Notes under the pieces: model-generated
Told to the model about the DNA's origin: nothing
Database searches by the model: none
Seen by the model: the letters and a program-made list of their open reading frames with translations, nothing else
Program-made: the position numbers and the translations under genes
NCBI GenBank assembly: GCA_946530505.1
Contig: CAMNAD010000004.1
Coordinates: forward strand, 1 to 22,230
Length of the DNA: 22,230 nucleotides
Direction: 5' to 3'
Source of the DNA: an uncultured Bacteroidales bacterium
GTDB lineage: Bacteria > Bacteroidota > Bacteroidia > Bacteroidales > UBA932
Part shown: positions 5,202-13,800 of the stretch, in pieces
How positions within the stretch are numbered: the first letter of the stretch is position 1
How the letters are laid out: the number at the start of each line of letters is the position of its first letter

Positions 5202-8200
5202 ATGAAAACATTCTTCAAGAGACTGTCGCTGAGCATTTTAGCGGCTCTGTTTGTTGTTTCTGCCTACGCGCAGGTGACAACTACTTCTCTGGGTGGACGA
5301 GTCGTTGACGAAGGCGGCGAACCGCTTGCCGGCGCCGTGGTCAATGCAGTTCACACTCCTTCCGGAACTTCCTACTATGCTATTGCCAACGACAAGGGGC
5401 AGTATCATATCTACGGAATGCGTGCCGGCGGTCCTTACGCCGTGGAGATTTCCTTCCTCGGAATGAAGACCCAGAACTACACCGGCATTTCGCTCACCCT
5501 CGGCGAGCCCTTCGTACTTGATGCTACAATGGCCAGCACCAACGAGCTCGAGTCTGTCACGGTTGTGGCAGAGAAGTCTTTCAGCTCTTCCATAACAGGC
5601 GCAGGTGCTTCTTTCAACCGCAGCCAGATGGAAAACACTCCTACGATCGACCGCAGCATCTATGACATCGCCAAGATGAGCCCCCAGGTGTCCAGCAACA
5701 AGGACGGCGGTATCTCCATCGCAGGTACCAACAACCGCTACAACGCCTTCTCCATCGACGGTGCGGATGCAAAGGACAGCTTCGGTCTTGCAGCTTCCGG
5801 AACCAACGGCGGACAGACCGGCACCAACCCTATCTCCATCGACGCCATTGAAGAAATCCAGGTTTCCGTAGCTCCTTTCGATGTAAGGCAGAGCGGATTC
5901 ACCGGCGGTGCCATCAACGCCGTCACGAAGTCCGGTACCAACGAAGTGAAGGGTAGCGCATACGGTTTCTTCTTCAACGAGAACCTCATCGGAACCACTC
6001 CCGGCAACGAGCAGCAGATGAAGGAGAACTTCAACAAGACAGAACGCGAGAAGTATGACGAGGAACTCTACCGCACCATCGGTGCCACCGTGGGAGCTCC
6101 TATCATCAAGGACAAGCTCTTCCTCTTCGTTTCAGCGGAATACTTCAATCAGTCGTATCCCAACGTCTATTCTCCCGATCTCGGGTCTTATGACAACACC
6201 GACCTCGTGAAGCCTGTCACCGTCGGAGGCAAGAATTACACTCACCTCACTTCGGACCTCGCCGCCGCGATGATCGACCATTACCAGAAGACCTACAATC
6301 CCAAGGGCGATTTCTCCGAGAGCTACAGCCCCCATCAGGTAGAGACCCGCTCCATCAGCCTTCTGAGCCGCGTGGACTGGAACATCAACCAGGCCAACAA
6401 ACTCATGGTCCGCTATCAGTTGATGGATGCCGCCAAGGACAATTACAGCTCCGGACGCAACACCTACTACTTCAACAATTCCGGCTACAAGATGGCCACA
6501 AGGACGCATACGGTCGTCGCCGAGCTCAACTCCCGTCTGAGCGACAAGATCCACAACGACCTCCGTGTATCCGCAGTGCTCGAGCGCGACCATCGCGAAG
6601 TGCCTTATCAGGGTGCCAACATGTACATTTCGGGAGAGAAGCCCGTGGTTGACCTCGGAACCGAGTACTCCTCCGGTGCAAACTCCATGGATTCCGACAC
6701 CTGGACCCTCACCGACAACCTTTCCATCTTCGCCGGCGACCACACCTTCACTGTAGGTACCGACAACAAGTACTACAAGTTCAACAACCTGTTCCTGCAG
6801 TACGCTTACGGTGGATATACCTATGCTTCCATCGCAGATTTCTTCGCGAATAATCCTTCCCAGTTCAACTATCGCTACGCCGATCCCGACCTCACCGGAG
6901 GTGATCCTCTCTGGGCCGCTACCACTCATATTATGCAGCTCGGTTTCTATGCCCAGGATGAATGGCGAGTGAACAGGAACCTCACCCTCACCTACGGTCT
7001 GCGTGCAGATGCTCCCATCTTCCTCAACAAGCCTACCGAGAACCCCACGTTCAACGCTACGAGCTTTGCGACCGACAATAACGAATTTGTAGGTGTCGTT
7101 CCCAAGACCAGCATCCTCTGGGCGCCCCGTTTCGGTTTCCGCATGTATCTCGACGATGCCCACAGGTCCCTGCTTCGCGGAGGTATCGGCCTCTTCACCG
7201 GCCAGGCTCCTTTCGTATGGCTCTCGAACGCCTACAACAATACAGGTATGGAAGCCAAGTCCATCTCGGTCAACAATCCTGCAGCTCTCAATAGCGACGA
7301 TACACCCAAGTATCCCGGCTTCAAATTTACCAGTACTCCTTACGACGATCTCGTAAAGACTGGCGTGTTCAAGGCTGGCAGTTCAGGTGCTACCATCAAT
7401 ACCATGAACGAGAACTTCAAGTATCCTCAGACCTTCCGTGTCAATCTTGGATACGATCAGAATCTTGGCAATGGATTCAAGTTCACCTTCGACGGACTCT
7501 TCTCCAAGACGATGAACAATGTGATGTTTACCAACCTCGCGATCTCTTCCAATGCAAAGGTTTATGCAGTTAATCCCGCAGTTGCTGCAAGCAATCCCGA
7601 ATCCGCCGCAGCTCCTTTCTACGCACTCAACAGCGGTGATTACTATGCAATCGTAGCCCTCACCAACACCAGCGCAGGTTACACATATTCCCTCAGCGGC
7701 AAGCTCGAGAAGCATTTCGACTGGGGTCTCGACCTCATGGGCGCTTACACCTTCGGTCATTCCTACTCGGTCAATGACGGCACCTCGTCCGTTGCATATT
7801 CCAACTGGAAATACAACTACTCCGTCGACACCAACTCCGGCAAGGAGCTTTCCTACTCCAGGTTCGACCGCCCTCACCGCATCATCGCCATGGCTTCCTA
7901 CACTTCTCCCAAGTATGCAGGATTCATGAGCACCAATGTCACCCTGACCTACGAAGGACAGAGCGGACAGCGCTACTGCTACACATATAGCGAAGATGCC
8001 GACTTCAACGGAGACGGACAGAAGGGCAACTCCCTGATGTACATCCCTACAGTCGAGGAAATCGGTTACATGACCTGGTCTTCCGCAGAAGACGCCCAGA
8101 AGTTCGAAAACTTCATCCGCAGCGACAGCTACCTCAGCAGCCACCGTGGAATGTACAGCGAACGCAATGCCGGCATAGCTCCTTTCGAGCATCACTTCGA

Positions 8201-8474
8201 TCTCCACGTTTCGCAGAACTTCTTCTACGACAAGAAGCACAACCGCAAGGTTGAACTCATGCTCGACGTGAAGAATATCAGCAACATGTTCAACCGTGCA
8301 TGGGGCCTGTACTATGGTTCTGCATACAACCGCAGCGCCCTGAAGGTCACCGACGTCACCAAGGTGGGCGACGGATATGTTCCTTCTTACAAGTGGTACG
8401 GTCAGACCGCTGTCACCCTCAGCGACTTCTATTCCCGTTGGCGCTGCCAGCTTGGTCTCAGGCTCACTTTCTAA
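5202..8474 (+). CDS. Oar-like TonB-dependent outer-membrane receptor
   Basis: This 1090-aa protein would be an outer-membrane beta-barrel transporter energised by TonB. A signal peptide covers about residues 1-24 (cleavage near AYA-Q). Residues 27-110 form a carboxypeptidase-regulatory-like beta-sandwich (GGRVVDEGGEPLAGAVV). A plug-like region spans about 118-245 (IDAIEEIQVSVAPFD, FTGGAINAVTKSGTN), and the rest is a barrel ending in LGLRLTF with a terminal Phe. The plug wording resembles the Oar family of Bacteroidota and Myxococcus receptors more than SusC, and no SusD gene follows. Instead, 17 bp downstream begins a large OB/BACON lipoprotein gene, its likely surface partner. Substrate is unknown; by analogy with the downstream operon it could be nucleic-acid related, but this is inference only. 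Confidence 0.9.
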   Translation: MKTFFKRLSLSILAALFVVSAYAQVTTTSLGGRVVDEGGEPLAGAVVNAVHTPSGTSYYAIANDKGQYHIYGMRAGGPYAVEISFLGMKTQNYTGISLTLGEPFVLDATMASTNELESVTVVAEKSFSSSITGAGASFNRSQMENTPTIDRSIYDIAKMSPQVSSNKDGGISIAGTNNRYNAFSIDGADAKDSFGLAASGTNGGQTGTNPISIDAIEEIQVSVAPFDVRQSGFTGGAINAVTKSGTNEVKGSAYGFFFNENLIGTTPGNEQQMKENFNKTEREKYDEELYRTIGATVGAPIIKDKLFLFVSAEYFNQSYPNVYSPDLGSYDNTDLVKPVTVGGKNYTHLTSDLAAAMIDHYQKTYNPKGDFSESYSPHQVETRSISLLSRVDWNINQANKLMVRYQLMDAAKDNYSSGRNTYYFNNSGYKMATRTHTVVAELNSRLSDKIHNDLRVSAVLERDHREVPYQGANMYISGEKPVVDLGTEYSSGANSMDSDTWTLTDNLSIFAGDHTFTVGTDNKYYKFNNLFLQYAYGGYTYASIADFFANNPSQFNYRYADPDLTGGDPLWAATTHIMQLGFYAQDEWRVNRNLTLTYGLRADAPIFLNKPTENPTFNATSFATDNNEFVGVVPKTSILWAPRFGFRMYLDDAHRSLLRGGIGLFTGQAPFVWLSNAYNNTGMEAKSISVNNPAALNSDDTPKYPGFKFTSTPYDDLVKTGVFKAGSSGATINTMNENFKYPQTFRVNLGYDQNLGNGFKFTFDGLFSKTMNNVMFTNLAISSNAKVYAVNPAVAASNPESAAAPFYALNSGDYYAIVALTNTSAGYTYSLSGKLEKHFDWGLDLMGAYTFGHSYSVNDGTSSVAYSNWKYNYSVDTNSGKELSYSRFDRPHRIIAMASYTSPKYAGFMSTNVTLTYEGQSGQRYCYTYSEDADFNGDGQKGNSLMYIPTVEEIGYMTWSSAEDAQKFENFIRSDSYLSSHRGMYSERNAGIAPFEHHFDLHVSQNFFYDKKHNRKVELMLDVKNISNMFNRAWGLYYGSAYNRSALKVTDVTKVGDGYVPSYKWYGQTAVTLSDFYSRWRCQLGLRLTF

Positions 8475-8491
8475 TCTAAATCAAGAAGAAA

Positions 8492-11194
8492 ATGAAAAAT
8501 ATAGTTAAATCTTTATTGGCCCTGGCTGCCGGCATGGTGATCGTCGCTTCCTGCGCTCAGGAAGAGGCTGAACCTCTCGGCTCCTCTGTATCTGCCACTC
8601 CGGCTGAACTCGTCGTCAGCGATACCGGCAGTTCCATAATCGGCACCATAGATGTTAAGGCCGATGGTATCTGGATTGCAACCTCGTCCAATGACGAGTG
8701 GTTCGAATATGCTCCCGCAAGCGGAGAAGGTGACGGCAAAATTACCGTATCCCTCAAGGAGAATGTAGATGAACACAATGAGGTGGCCGGACCCCGTAGC
8801 GGATCCATCACCCTCATTTGCGGACAGTCCATGTTCGTGGTGACCGTCAAGCAGGCCGGCGAGCCCGGACTCGACGCTTCGCGCACATACAAGAAGGTGT
8901 CCAAGGCTGAAGAGATCGAGGCAGGAAAGGGCTATCTTTTCGTAGCTAATACAGGTTCCGCGCTCGTCGCAGGCAAGCCTTTCGCCGCCACATCCGAAAC
9001 ATACTACTCCTATATCTACGGAGATGACGTTACCGCCGAGGACGACATTATCGTGCGTCCCAACGCAAACAACGCCTACACTCTCGTAGCCAAGGGAGAG
9101 GGCTATGCGATCCAGCAGTCCAACGGCCGTTACCTGTTCCAGGCAGCTGCCTACAATAACTTCTATTCCACCGACAATCTTGAGAAGGCCGATGTATGGA
9201 AGATTACCCTGAATGAAGACGGAACCGCCAAGATCGAGAACCAGACCGTCGCCGGAAAATACTTCCAGTATTCCATCGGTTATTCTTCCTATGGCGCTTA
9301 TGGCTCCGCCCAGGACAACGCCGCTCTCCCTTCCCTCTACAAGGATTCCGCAGCCCCCAGCGATGAGGTCCTCACCGTTGCCGAAAGCACTACCGTAAAG
9401 GGTACCGAGACCGTCGCCAAGATCGCTGTCAAGTCCAACAAGACCTGGAAGGTGCGCAACCACGACGAGTGGATCAAGAGCTTCACCAAGGAAGGCAGCG
9501 GTGACGGCACCATCGAGATTACTTTCGATGCCAACGAGAGCTATGAGAATACTCGTGTAGCCAAGTTCCAGATTATCGGTGAGACCACCAATTTCTGGAT
9601 TACCCTCACCCAGGATCATCTCTATGCCGTTATCGACTGCTCCGTGGCCGAGTTCAAGGAGAAGGAAGTCGGCGACCAGCTCTACCGTCTCACCGGCAAG
9701 ATCAAGGGAATCGTGAATTCCACCTACGGCAATATCTATCTGCAGGACGGTACCGGTTATGTATACGTCTACACCCTGTTCGAGAATGCCGACAAGGTTG
9801 CCAAGTCATTTGCTAATCTCGGAGTCCGCGAAGGCGACATCGTTACTGTCGTAGGCCCCCGCGACGAGTTCCCTACCGCGAAAGTCGAGGATCAGAAGAT
9901 CCAGATGAAGAACGCATACTGCGAGAAGACTGTCAAGAGCCAGGACGTCACCGTCAGCGAGATTATCGCCGCACCTGTCGCAAGCACTTATCTTGAAAGC
10001 AAGTACTATCGTGTCACCGGTCTTGTGAAGTCCGTTGTCAACGATACTTTCGGCAATTTCTATCTCCAGGATGAGAAGTCCGACAAATACATCTACGTCT
10101 ATGGCCTTACCGATGCTCCTGTAAAGAGCAACAACAAGTCCTACAAGAGCCTCGGCATCGCAGTCGGCGACCGTGTAACCCTGGTAGGACAGCGCGGACA
10201 ATATCCCGGTGCCAAGGTTGAGGACCAGAAGGAACAGGTTTCAAACGCTTACTACATTTCGCACGAGACTCCGGCTCCCACCCTCGATATCTGCGAGCAG
10301 ATTTTCGTGGATGCAGGTTACAAGATGGAAAATTACGACCGTGCCGAGATTACCTGGACACACAACGGCTTCTGGAATTCGACAGATAATGCCAATTATG
10401 CAAAGATCCAGACCGGACTGAGCAACTCCAGCCAGTTTGCAGCAACCCAGCAGTTCCATAGGAGCAAACTTCCTGTCGGAACCGTGATCGTGGTGCGTGG
10501 AGCTACCGAGGAGGTTGCCAACGGATGGATGTATCGTCCCGAGGGATGGCAGAATGTAACAAGCAAGAACTCCGGCACCCGTCCGGCCAATGTCACCGGC
10601 AAGAACAAACCCGTGGCATTGGTCGATGATGCATGGTGGGGCACTTCGTTCAACTACAGGGCATTCAATGTAACACGTGTCGGCAACCCCAATTTGACCG
10701 AGGCCCAGCAGGAAGAGCTTGAGCACATTTTCGGCATATTCATTCCCAAGACCCTGGCATCTACCGATGACATGCTCAAGGCGAAGGGATATGATCCTGC
10801 AAAGTATACCAAGCTTGAACTGACCTACACCAAGGACGCGTTCTACAACTCCACTTCCGGCACCAATTCCAGCCTTGTCACCACCGGTTCCAATGTGGTC
10901 CAGTTCGTGGCTACGAGCATTGTGGAAAAGGCCAAGATTCCCAACGGTTCCCTCATCGTTGTCAACTATGGTTATCAGTACCGTCCCGAAGGATGGCAGA
11001 CTCTCGGTTCGAAGAACACCGCCGCCCGTCCCGGCAATGTCGGCAACAATGTCGTAGTCGTCGATGACGCGTGGTGGGGCAACTTCAACTACAGGGCCTT
11101 CAACCTCGCCAAGTTCGGCAATCCCAACATGACCACCGATGCAGAAAGGGACGCCGTAATCGCTGCATTCGCGGTTTACGTTCCCAAGAACTAA
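8492..11194 (+). CDS. Multidomain BACON/OB-fold surface lipoprotein with tandem C-terminal repeats
   Basis: The 900-aa product has a lipoprotein signal with lipidated Cys21 (IVASC) followed by an acidic EEAE stretch, which favours export to the cell surface in Bacteroidota. From N to C: a BACON-like domain (about 35-123, ending VTVKQAG), a beta-rich module (130-285), a second BACON-like domain (290-375, ending ITLTQ), and two OB-fold-like domains (380-480 and 485-590; compare YRLTGKIKGIVNSTYGNIYLQD with YRVTGLVKSVVNDTFGNFYLQD). Two copies of a Trp/Tyr-rich module follow (about 597-752 and 753-900). No catalytic motif is recognised. It probably binds ligand for the receptor encoded just upstream, taking the place of SusD. 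A strong terminator follows the stop. Domain calls are by eye; the function is inferred. Confidence 0.8.
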   Translation: MKNIVKSLLALAAGMVIVASCAQEEAEPLGSSVSATPAELVVSDTGSSIIGTIDVKADGIWIATSSNDEWFEYAPASGEGDGKITVSLKENVDEHNEVAGPRSGSITLICGQSMFVVTVKQAGEPGLDASRTYKKVSKAEEIEAGKGYLFVANTGSALVAGKPFAATSETYYSYIYGDDVTAEDDIIVRPNANNAYTLVAKGEGYAIQQSNGRYLFQAAAYNNFYSTDNLEKADVWKITLNEDGTAKIENQTVAGKYFQYSIGYSSYGAYGSAQDNAALPSLYKDSAAPSDEVLTVAESTTVKGTETVAKIAVKSNKTWKVRNHDEWIKSFTKEGSGDGTIEITFDANESYENTRVAKFQIIGETTNFWITLTQDHLYAVIDCSVAEFKEKEVGDQLYRLTGKIKGIVNSTYGNIYLQDGTGYVYVYTLFENADKVAKSFANLGVREGDIVTVVGPRDEFPTAKVEDQKIQMKNAYCEKTVKSQDVTVSEIIAAPVASTYLESKYYRVTGLVKSVVNDTFGNFYLQDEKSDKYIYVYGLTDAPVKSNNKSYKSLGIAVGDRVTLVGQRGQYPGAKVEDQKEQVSNAYYISHETPAPTLDICEQIFVDAGYKMENYDRAEITWTHNGFWNSTDNANYAKIQTGLSNSSQFAATQQFHRSKLPVGTVIVVRGATEEVANGWMYRPEGWQNVTSKNSGTRPANVTGKNKPVALVDDAWWGTSFNYRAFNVTRVGNPNLTEAQQEELEHIFGIFIPKTLASTDDMLKAKGYDPAKYTKLELTYTKDAFYNSTSGTNSSLVTTGSNVVQFVATSIVEKAKIPNGSLIVVNYGYQYRPEGWQTLGSKNTAARPGNVGNNVVVVDDAWWGNFNYRAFNLAKFGNPNMTTDAERDAVIAAFAVYVPKN
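10280..11191 (+). repeat. Tandem repeat of an about 150-residue module in the BACON/OB lipoprotein
   Basis: Residues 597-752 and 753-900 share the order: a LKAKGY / FVDAGY start, a threonine- and asparagine-rich middle (FWNSTDN / FYNSTSG), YRPEGWQ, SKN.G/A.RP.NV, VDDAWWG.FNYRAFN and GNPN.T near the end. The repeat ends match at IFIPKTL and VYVPKN. The family is not one I can name. Confidence 0.75.
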
Positions 11195-11215
11195 TCTGCA
11201 TAATCGCTATAATCG

Positions 11216-11248
11216 GCGCAGCCTCACCCGGGGCTGCGCTCTTTTTTT
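11216..11248 (+). terminator. Strong intrinsic terminator
   Basis: GCGCAGCC (11216-11223) pairs perfectly with GGCTGCGC (11232-11239) around an 8-nt loop, followed by TC and seven T residues. It lies 21 bp after the lipoprotein stop codon and separates the two receptor units. Confidence 0.9.
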
Positions 11249-11277
11249 GTTTTATTCCGAAGGAATAATTATATTTG
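11246..11277 (+). promoter_or_regulatory. Promoter of the six-gene nuclease/receptor operon
   Basis: TTTG (11246-11249), a 20-nt spacer and TATATTTG (11270-11277) are a full match to the Bacteroidota sigma-ABfr consensus. The -33 box is formed by the end of the preceding terminator's T-tract. A leader of about 45 nt precedes the ATG at 11329. No SD-like sequence is seen; the region before the ATG is A-rich. Confidence 0.75.
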
Positions 11278-11328
11278 AAAGTTTAACCAGTGTTTGAACA
11301 ACAAAACAGAATAAATTAATAACGCATT

Positions 11329-13797
11329 ATGAAATTCAGATCAATCCTGGCCATTGCGGCCCTTGCCGTTTTTTCATTCACGGCTTGTGAGGAGACCGAA
11401 AACCTCGGAGAGGCAAAGGTCTCCGTATCTCCTGCAGAAGTCACATTTGATGCTACCGGAGAGAAATCCGAAGTGGTAGCCCTTACAGCTACCCGCGACT
11501 GGCATATCGAAAACAAACCGGACTGGGTTGTCGTCAATCCTTCTACCGGCAAAGCTTCCACCAGCGAGCAGAAGGTAACCATCTCCGTCGATCCCAACAA
11601 GGGCAACAACCGCGAAGACGACGTTATCTTCACCATCGGTCTTGCAAAGGCTTCCCTGCATGTGAAGCAGGCAGGTGAGGCTGGCGAACTCAAGAAGGGC
11701 AGCGGCACCCTTGAGGACCCTTACAGCGTGGCAGGTGTAATCGAGTATGTGCAGGGTCTCGGAGCTGATGTCCAGAGCCCTGGCAGCGTATATGTAAAGG
11801 GTATTGTCTCTTCTGTATCAACCACTTACGAAGCAAGCGGCACTTTTGGCAACGCTGTGTTCTATATGGTTGACAACGAGGGTGACACCGATCAGTTCTA
11901 CGCTTACCAGACCCTGTATCTCGGCAACCGCAAATGGAAAACAGGAGATACCGATATCAAGGCCGGCGATGCAGTTATAATCTACGGCCCTGTCGTGAAC
12001 TTCAAGGGCAATACTCCCGAAACCGTCAGCAAGGGCGCCAGCTACCTGTATTCGCTCAATGGCGTGACAGAAGGATCTGCCCCTGGAGGTGAAGAAACTG
12101 TCGCCACTCCTTCCGGAAAAGGAACAGAGGCAGAACCATACAACGTCGCTGCTGCCATCAATGCCGTGAAGAATCTCAAGTACACGGATACAAAGAACTA
12201 TGAAAAGATAGATAATATCTATGTTAAAGGCAAGATCAGCGCCATCAAGGATATTTCGTGGGATGCAACCCTTGGCGATGCGTATTACGGAAACGCTGAG
12301 TATTCCCTTGTCGATGAAGGCTACACCGCTGTGTTCGGAGTATATCGCGGATATTATCTCAACGGAGTCAAGTTCACCGCACAGGATCAGATCAAAGTCG
12401 GCGACGAAGTTCTTGTCTGCGGATCCATCTGCAATATGTTCGGCAATACTCCTCAGTTCACCACCGGAAGCAAGATCATTACAATCAACGGAGAGGGGCA
12501 GGAGGTCGAGACAAAGACCGGTACTCTTACCGAAATGATCAAGGTGGAAGATGATGTTCATGTCGTGGTCAATGAGGCTGTCGTCGCCGCTGTCTGCACC
12601 AAGGGGTTCATTGCAACCGACGGCACGCAGAATGTGTATGTATTCCTGAATAAGGCTCCCGAAGCAAAACTTGGCGACAAGGTAAAGATTGAGGCTACCA
12701 AGACAACTTATTACGGGCTTCCTGAGTTCAAGGATGCGACCGTTACCGTAGTCGGTGGCGGAAACAGCATCCCCCGCACCGAGCTGAAGGATATCACTTC
12801 TTCCATTGATAGCTACAGCTCATCAGACACCGATTATCTTACCGCTACAGGAACGCTTGACAAGAATGCCAGCGGTTATTATATCGTGAAAGTCGACGGC
12901 GCCACCAGGGCCGTGTCACCTCAGTATCTTGATCCTTCCATAGATCCTTCCGCCCTGCTCAACCAGCGCGTGATTGTCACCGGCTATTTCAACACCATTC
13001 ATAGCAAGAACAATTATGTACAGGTGATCGCTACCGAAATCAAGGCTGCAGATCCCAATGCAAAGTATTGTACTGTCAGCACCAAGGCCATCAGTGCCAA
13101 GGCAAGCGATACGGAAGCGACTTTCACAATCTCCGCCAATGCTGCCTGGACTGTCACCAGCGACAATGCTGCATTCACCGTGACGCCTGCGTCCGGCAAT
13201 GCCGATGCTACAGTAAAAGTGACATTTGCTGCAAACGAGTCCGACAAGGATATTGTGGCCAACCTCAAGCTTGTCTGCACCGATGCCAAGGTGGAAGAAA
13301 CCATCGTTCTCACCCAGGCTGCCAAGTCTTCGACACCTTCTGGAAAAGCGTTTGTGAAGGTAACCAGCGCTCCTAATGACTGGTCAGGAACTTATCTGAT
13401 TGTCAATGAGGAAAATAAGGTTGCATTTGATGGGAAAGGAACTGCAGATGCTGTAAATCTCGTAGTTTCCGTAGAGATTTCAAACGGCTCCATTGCTGCT
13501 AATGATGCAACCCTTGCATCGACAGTTACAGTCGAGAGCATGAACGGTGGATATGCACTCAAGACCGCCAGCGGGAAGTACCTTTCTGGAACAAAAGAAA
13601 AGAATGCGATCAATTTCGGATCAACACAGGTCGTGATGACAATCAGCCTGGACTCCAACGGCAATGCAGTAATCACCGACAGCGCTGCTGACACTTGGAT
13701 CCTCTATAACGCCAATGCCGATCAGAAACGCTTCCGTTTCTACAAGAAAGCTTCGACCGCTCCGAAGGCTGTGCAACTTTACAAACTGTCTGAGTAG
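11329..13797 (+). CDS. BACON/OB-fold surface lipoprotein, first gene of the nuclease operon
   Basis: The 822-aa protein has a lipobox ending at Cys20 (FSFTAC) followed by EETEN, an acidic signal consistent with surface display. Domains by eye: a BACON-like domain (30-117, ending LHVKQAG); two related OB-fold modules beginning SGTLEDPYSVA and GKGTEAEPYNVA (122-245 and 262-390); two further OB-like domains (395-475 and 482-572); a second BACON-like domain (580-665); and a C-terminal beta-rich domain (672-822) ending AVQLYKL. The last is similar in style to residues 130-285 of the lipoprotein encoded at 8492-11194. No catalytic residues are seen. OB folds often bind nucleic acid or sugars. Heading an operon with two nuclease-type enzymes and a TonB receptor, it may capture nucleic acid at the surface; that role is inference. 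The next gene starts 3 bp after its stop. Confidence 0.8.
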   Translation: MKFRSILAIAALAVFSFTACEETENLGEAKVSVSPAEVTFDATGEKSEVVALTATRDWHIENKPDWVVVNPSTGKASTSEQKVTISVDPNKGNNREDDVIFTIGLAKASLHVKQAGEAGELKKGSGTLEDPYSVAGVIEYVQGLGADVQSPGSVYVKGIVSSVSTTYEASGTFGNAVFYMVDNEGDTDQFYAYQTLYLGNRKWKTGDTDIKAGDAVIIYGPVVNFKGNTPETVSKGASYLYSLNGVTEGSAPGGEETVATPSGKGTEAEPYNVAAAINAVKNLKYTDTKNYEKIDNIYVKGKISAIKDISWDATLGDAYYGNAEYSLVDEGYTAVFGVYRGYYLNGVKFTAQDQIKVGDEVLVCGSICNMFGNTPQFTTGSKIITINGEGQEVETKTGTLTEMIKVEDDVHVVVNEAVVAAVCTKGFIATDGTQNVYVFLNKAPEAKLGDKVKIEATKTTYYGLPEFKDATVTVVGGGNSIPRTELKDITSSIDSYSSSDTDYLTATGTLDKNASGYYIVKVDGATRAVSPQYLDPSIDPSALLNQRVIVTGYFNTIHSKNNYVQVIATEIKAADPNAKYCTVSTKAISAKASDTEATFTISANAAWTVTSDNAAFTVTPASGNADATVKVTFAANESDKDIVANLKLVCTDAKVEETIVLTQAAKSSTPSGKAFVKVTSAPNDWSGTYLIVNEENKVAFDGKGTADAVNLVVSVEISNGSIAANDATLASTVTVESMNGGYALKTASGKYLSGTKEKNAINFGSTQVVMTISLDSNGNAVITDSAADTWILYNANADQKRFRFYKKASTAPKAVQLYKLSE

Positions 13798-13800
13798 TAT

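Noticed and set aside
5202..11194. A SusC/SusD polysaccharide-utilisation pair
   Set aside because: The receptor plug resembles Oar-type proteins and the second gene has BACON and OB-like domains, with no SusD-type helical repeats and no glycosidase nearby.
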